From Treponema sp. UBA1233 (lineage in GTDB: Bacteria > Spirochaetota > Spirochaetia > Treponematales > Treponemataceae), in contig DBWR01000015.1 in assembly GCA_002309305.1 (NCBI GenBank), forward strand, positions 1 through 23,668: DNA of 23,668 nt. Direction: 5' to 3'. Both the position numbers and the translations under genes were made by a program. This document shows positions 23,649 to 23,668 of the stretch, in pieces. The notes under the pieces are model-generated. The model worked only from the letters and a program-made list of their open reading frames with translations. It had not been told where the DNA came from and ran no database searches. Position 1 is the stretch's first letter. Each line of letters starts with the position of its first letter.

Positions 23649-23668
23649 ATGAATAAAAGAAAAAGCGG
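23649..23668 (+). CDS. Start of an unidentified gene, cut by the window edge
   Basis: ATG at 23649 follows GAGG by 6 bases and an extended -10 promoter, and reads MNKRKS before the window ends. Too short to identify; the basic start could be the n-region of a signal peptide. Confidence 0.45.

Noticed and set aside
1..23668. CRISPR array, tRNA, rRNA or prophage
   Set aside because: No regularly spaced repeats, no cloverleaf or rRNA-like segments, and no phage structural or integrase genes were seen.

Overview
The window looks like part of the chromosome of a gut or rumen treponeme (Spirochaetota). This is an inference from gene content and style: an Rpn-type nuclease with Gln/Gly-rich C-terminal repeats, a tandem array of hybrid histidine kinases with multi-spanning sensors, a GH43 xylosidase remnant, moderate GC, and sharp sigma70-like promoters (several TTGACA-N17-TATAAT/TATATT). 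No rRNA or tRNA gene fixes the taxon.

Layout. 1-915 (-): an Rpn/PD-(D/E)XK nuclease, cut by the window edge. 1135-1647 (+): a zinc-ribbon protein whose start codon sits at the predicted transcription start. 1743-2399 (-): a membrane-anchored papain-like (C39-like) protease. 2552-11907 (+): the main block, probably one operon. It holds four paralogous 7TM hybrid histidine kinases, a stand-alone HPt protein, and an overlapping RsuA-family pseudouridine synthase. The first kinase carries its own C-terminal HPt, the second has a degenerate ATP site, and the fourth is followed by the separate HPt. A candidate small RNA of about 103 nt lies at 11906-12008 on the minus strand. An SGNH esterase (12144-13085, +) and a degenerate-GGDEF/EAL protein (13082-14875, -) converge, sharing a CTAG as overlapping stop codons.

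The 391-base gap 14876-15266 holds divergent promoters, operator-like inverted repeats and a strongly structured leader for a small membrane protein plus XRE regulator pair (15267-15985). A GH43 fragment with its middle deleted follows on the minus strand (16025-16489). Next come a Phd/VapC-like toxin-antitoxin pair (16589-17361, +), a CarB-DapF fusion gene behind a leader with an intrinsic terminator (17494-21666, +), an RHH/PIN toxin-antitoxin pair (22408-21714, -) with a palindromic operator, and an exported SH3-like protein (22529-23593, +). The first codons of another gene lie at the right edge.

How they work together. The kinases probably form a branched phosphorelay: four related sensors feed receiver domains, and one fused plus one free HPt can pass phosphate to an output regulator that is not in the window. 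The adjacent EAL protein suggests nearby c-di-GMP signalling, but no direct link is visible. The most unusual items are the CarB-DapF fusion whose DapF part lacks the first catalytic cysteine, the putative attenuator in front of it, the pseudokinase inside the kinase array, the unassigned small RNA, and three genes predicted to be leaderless.
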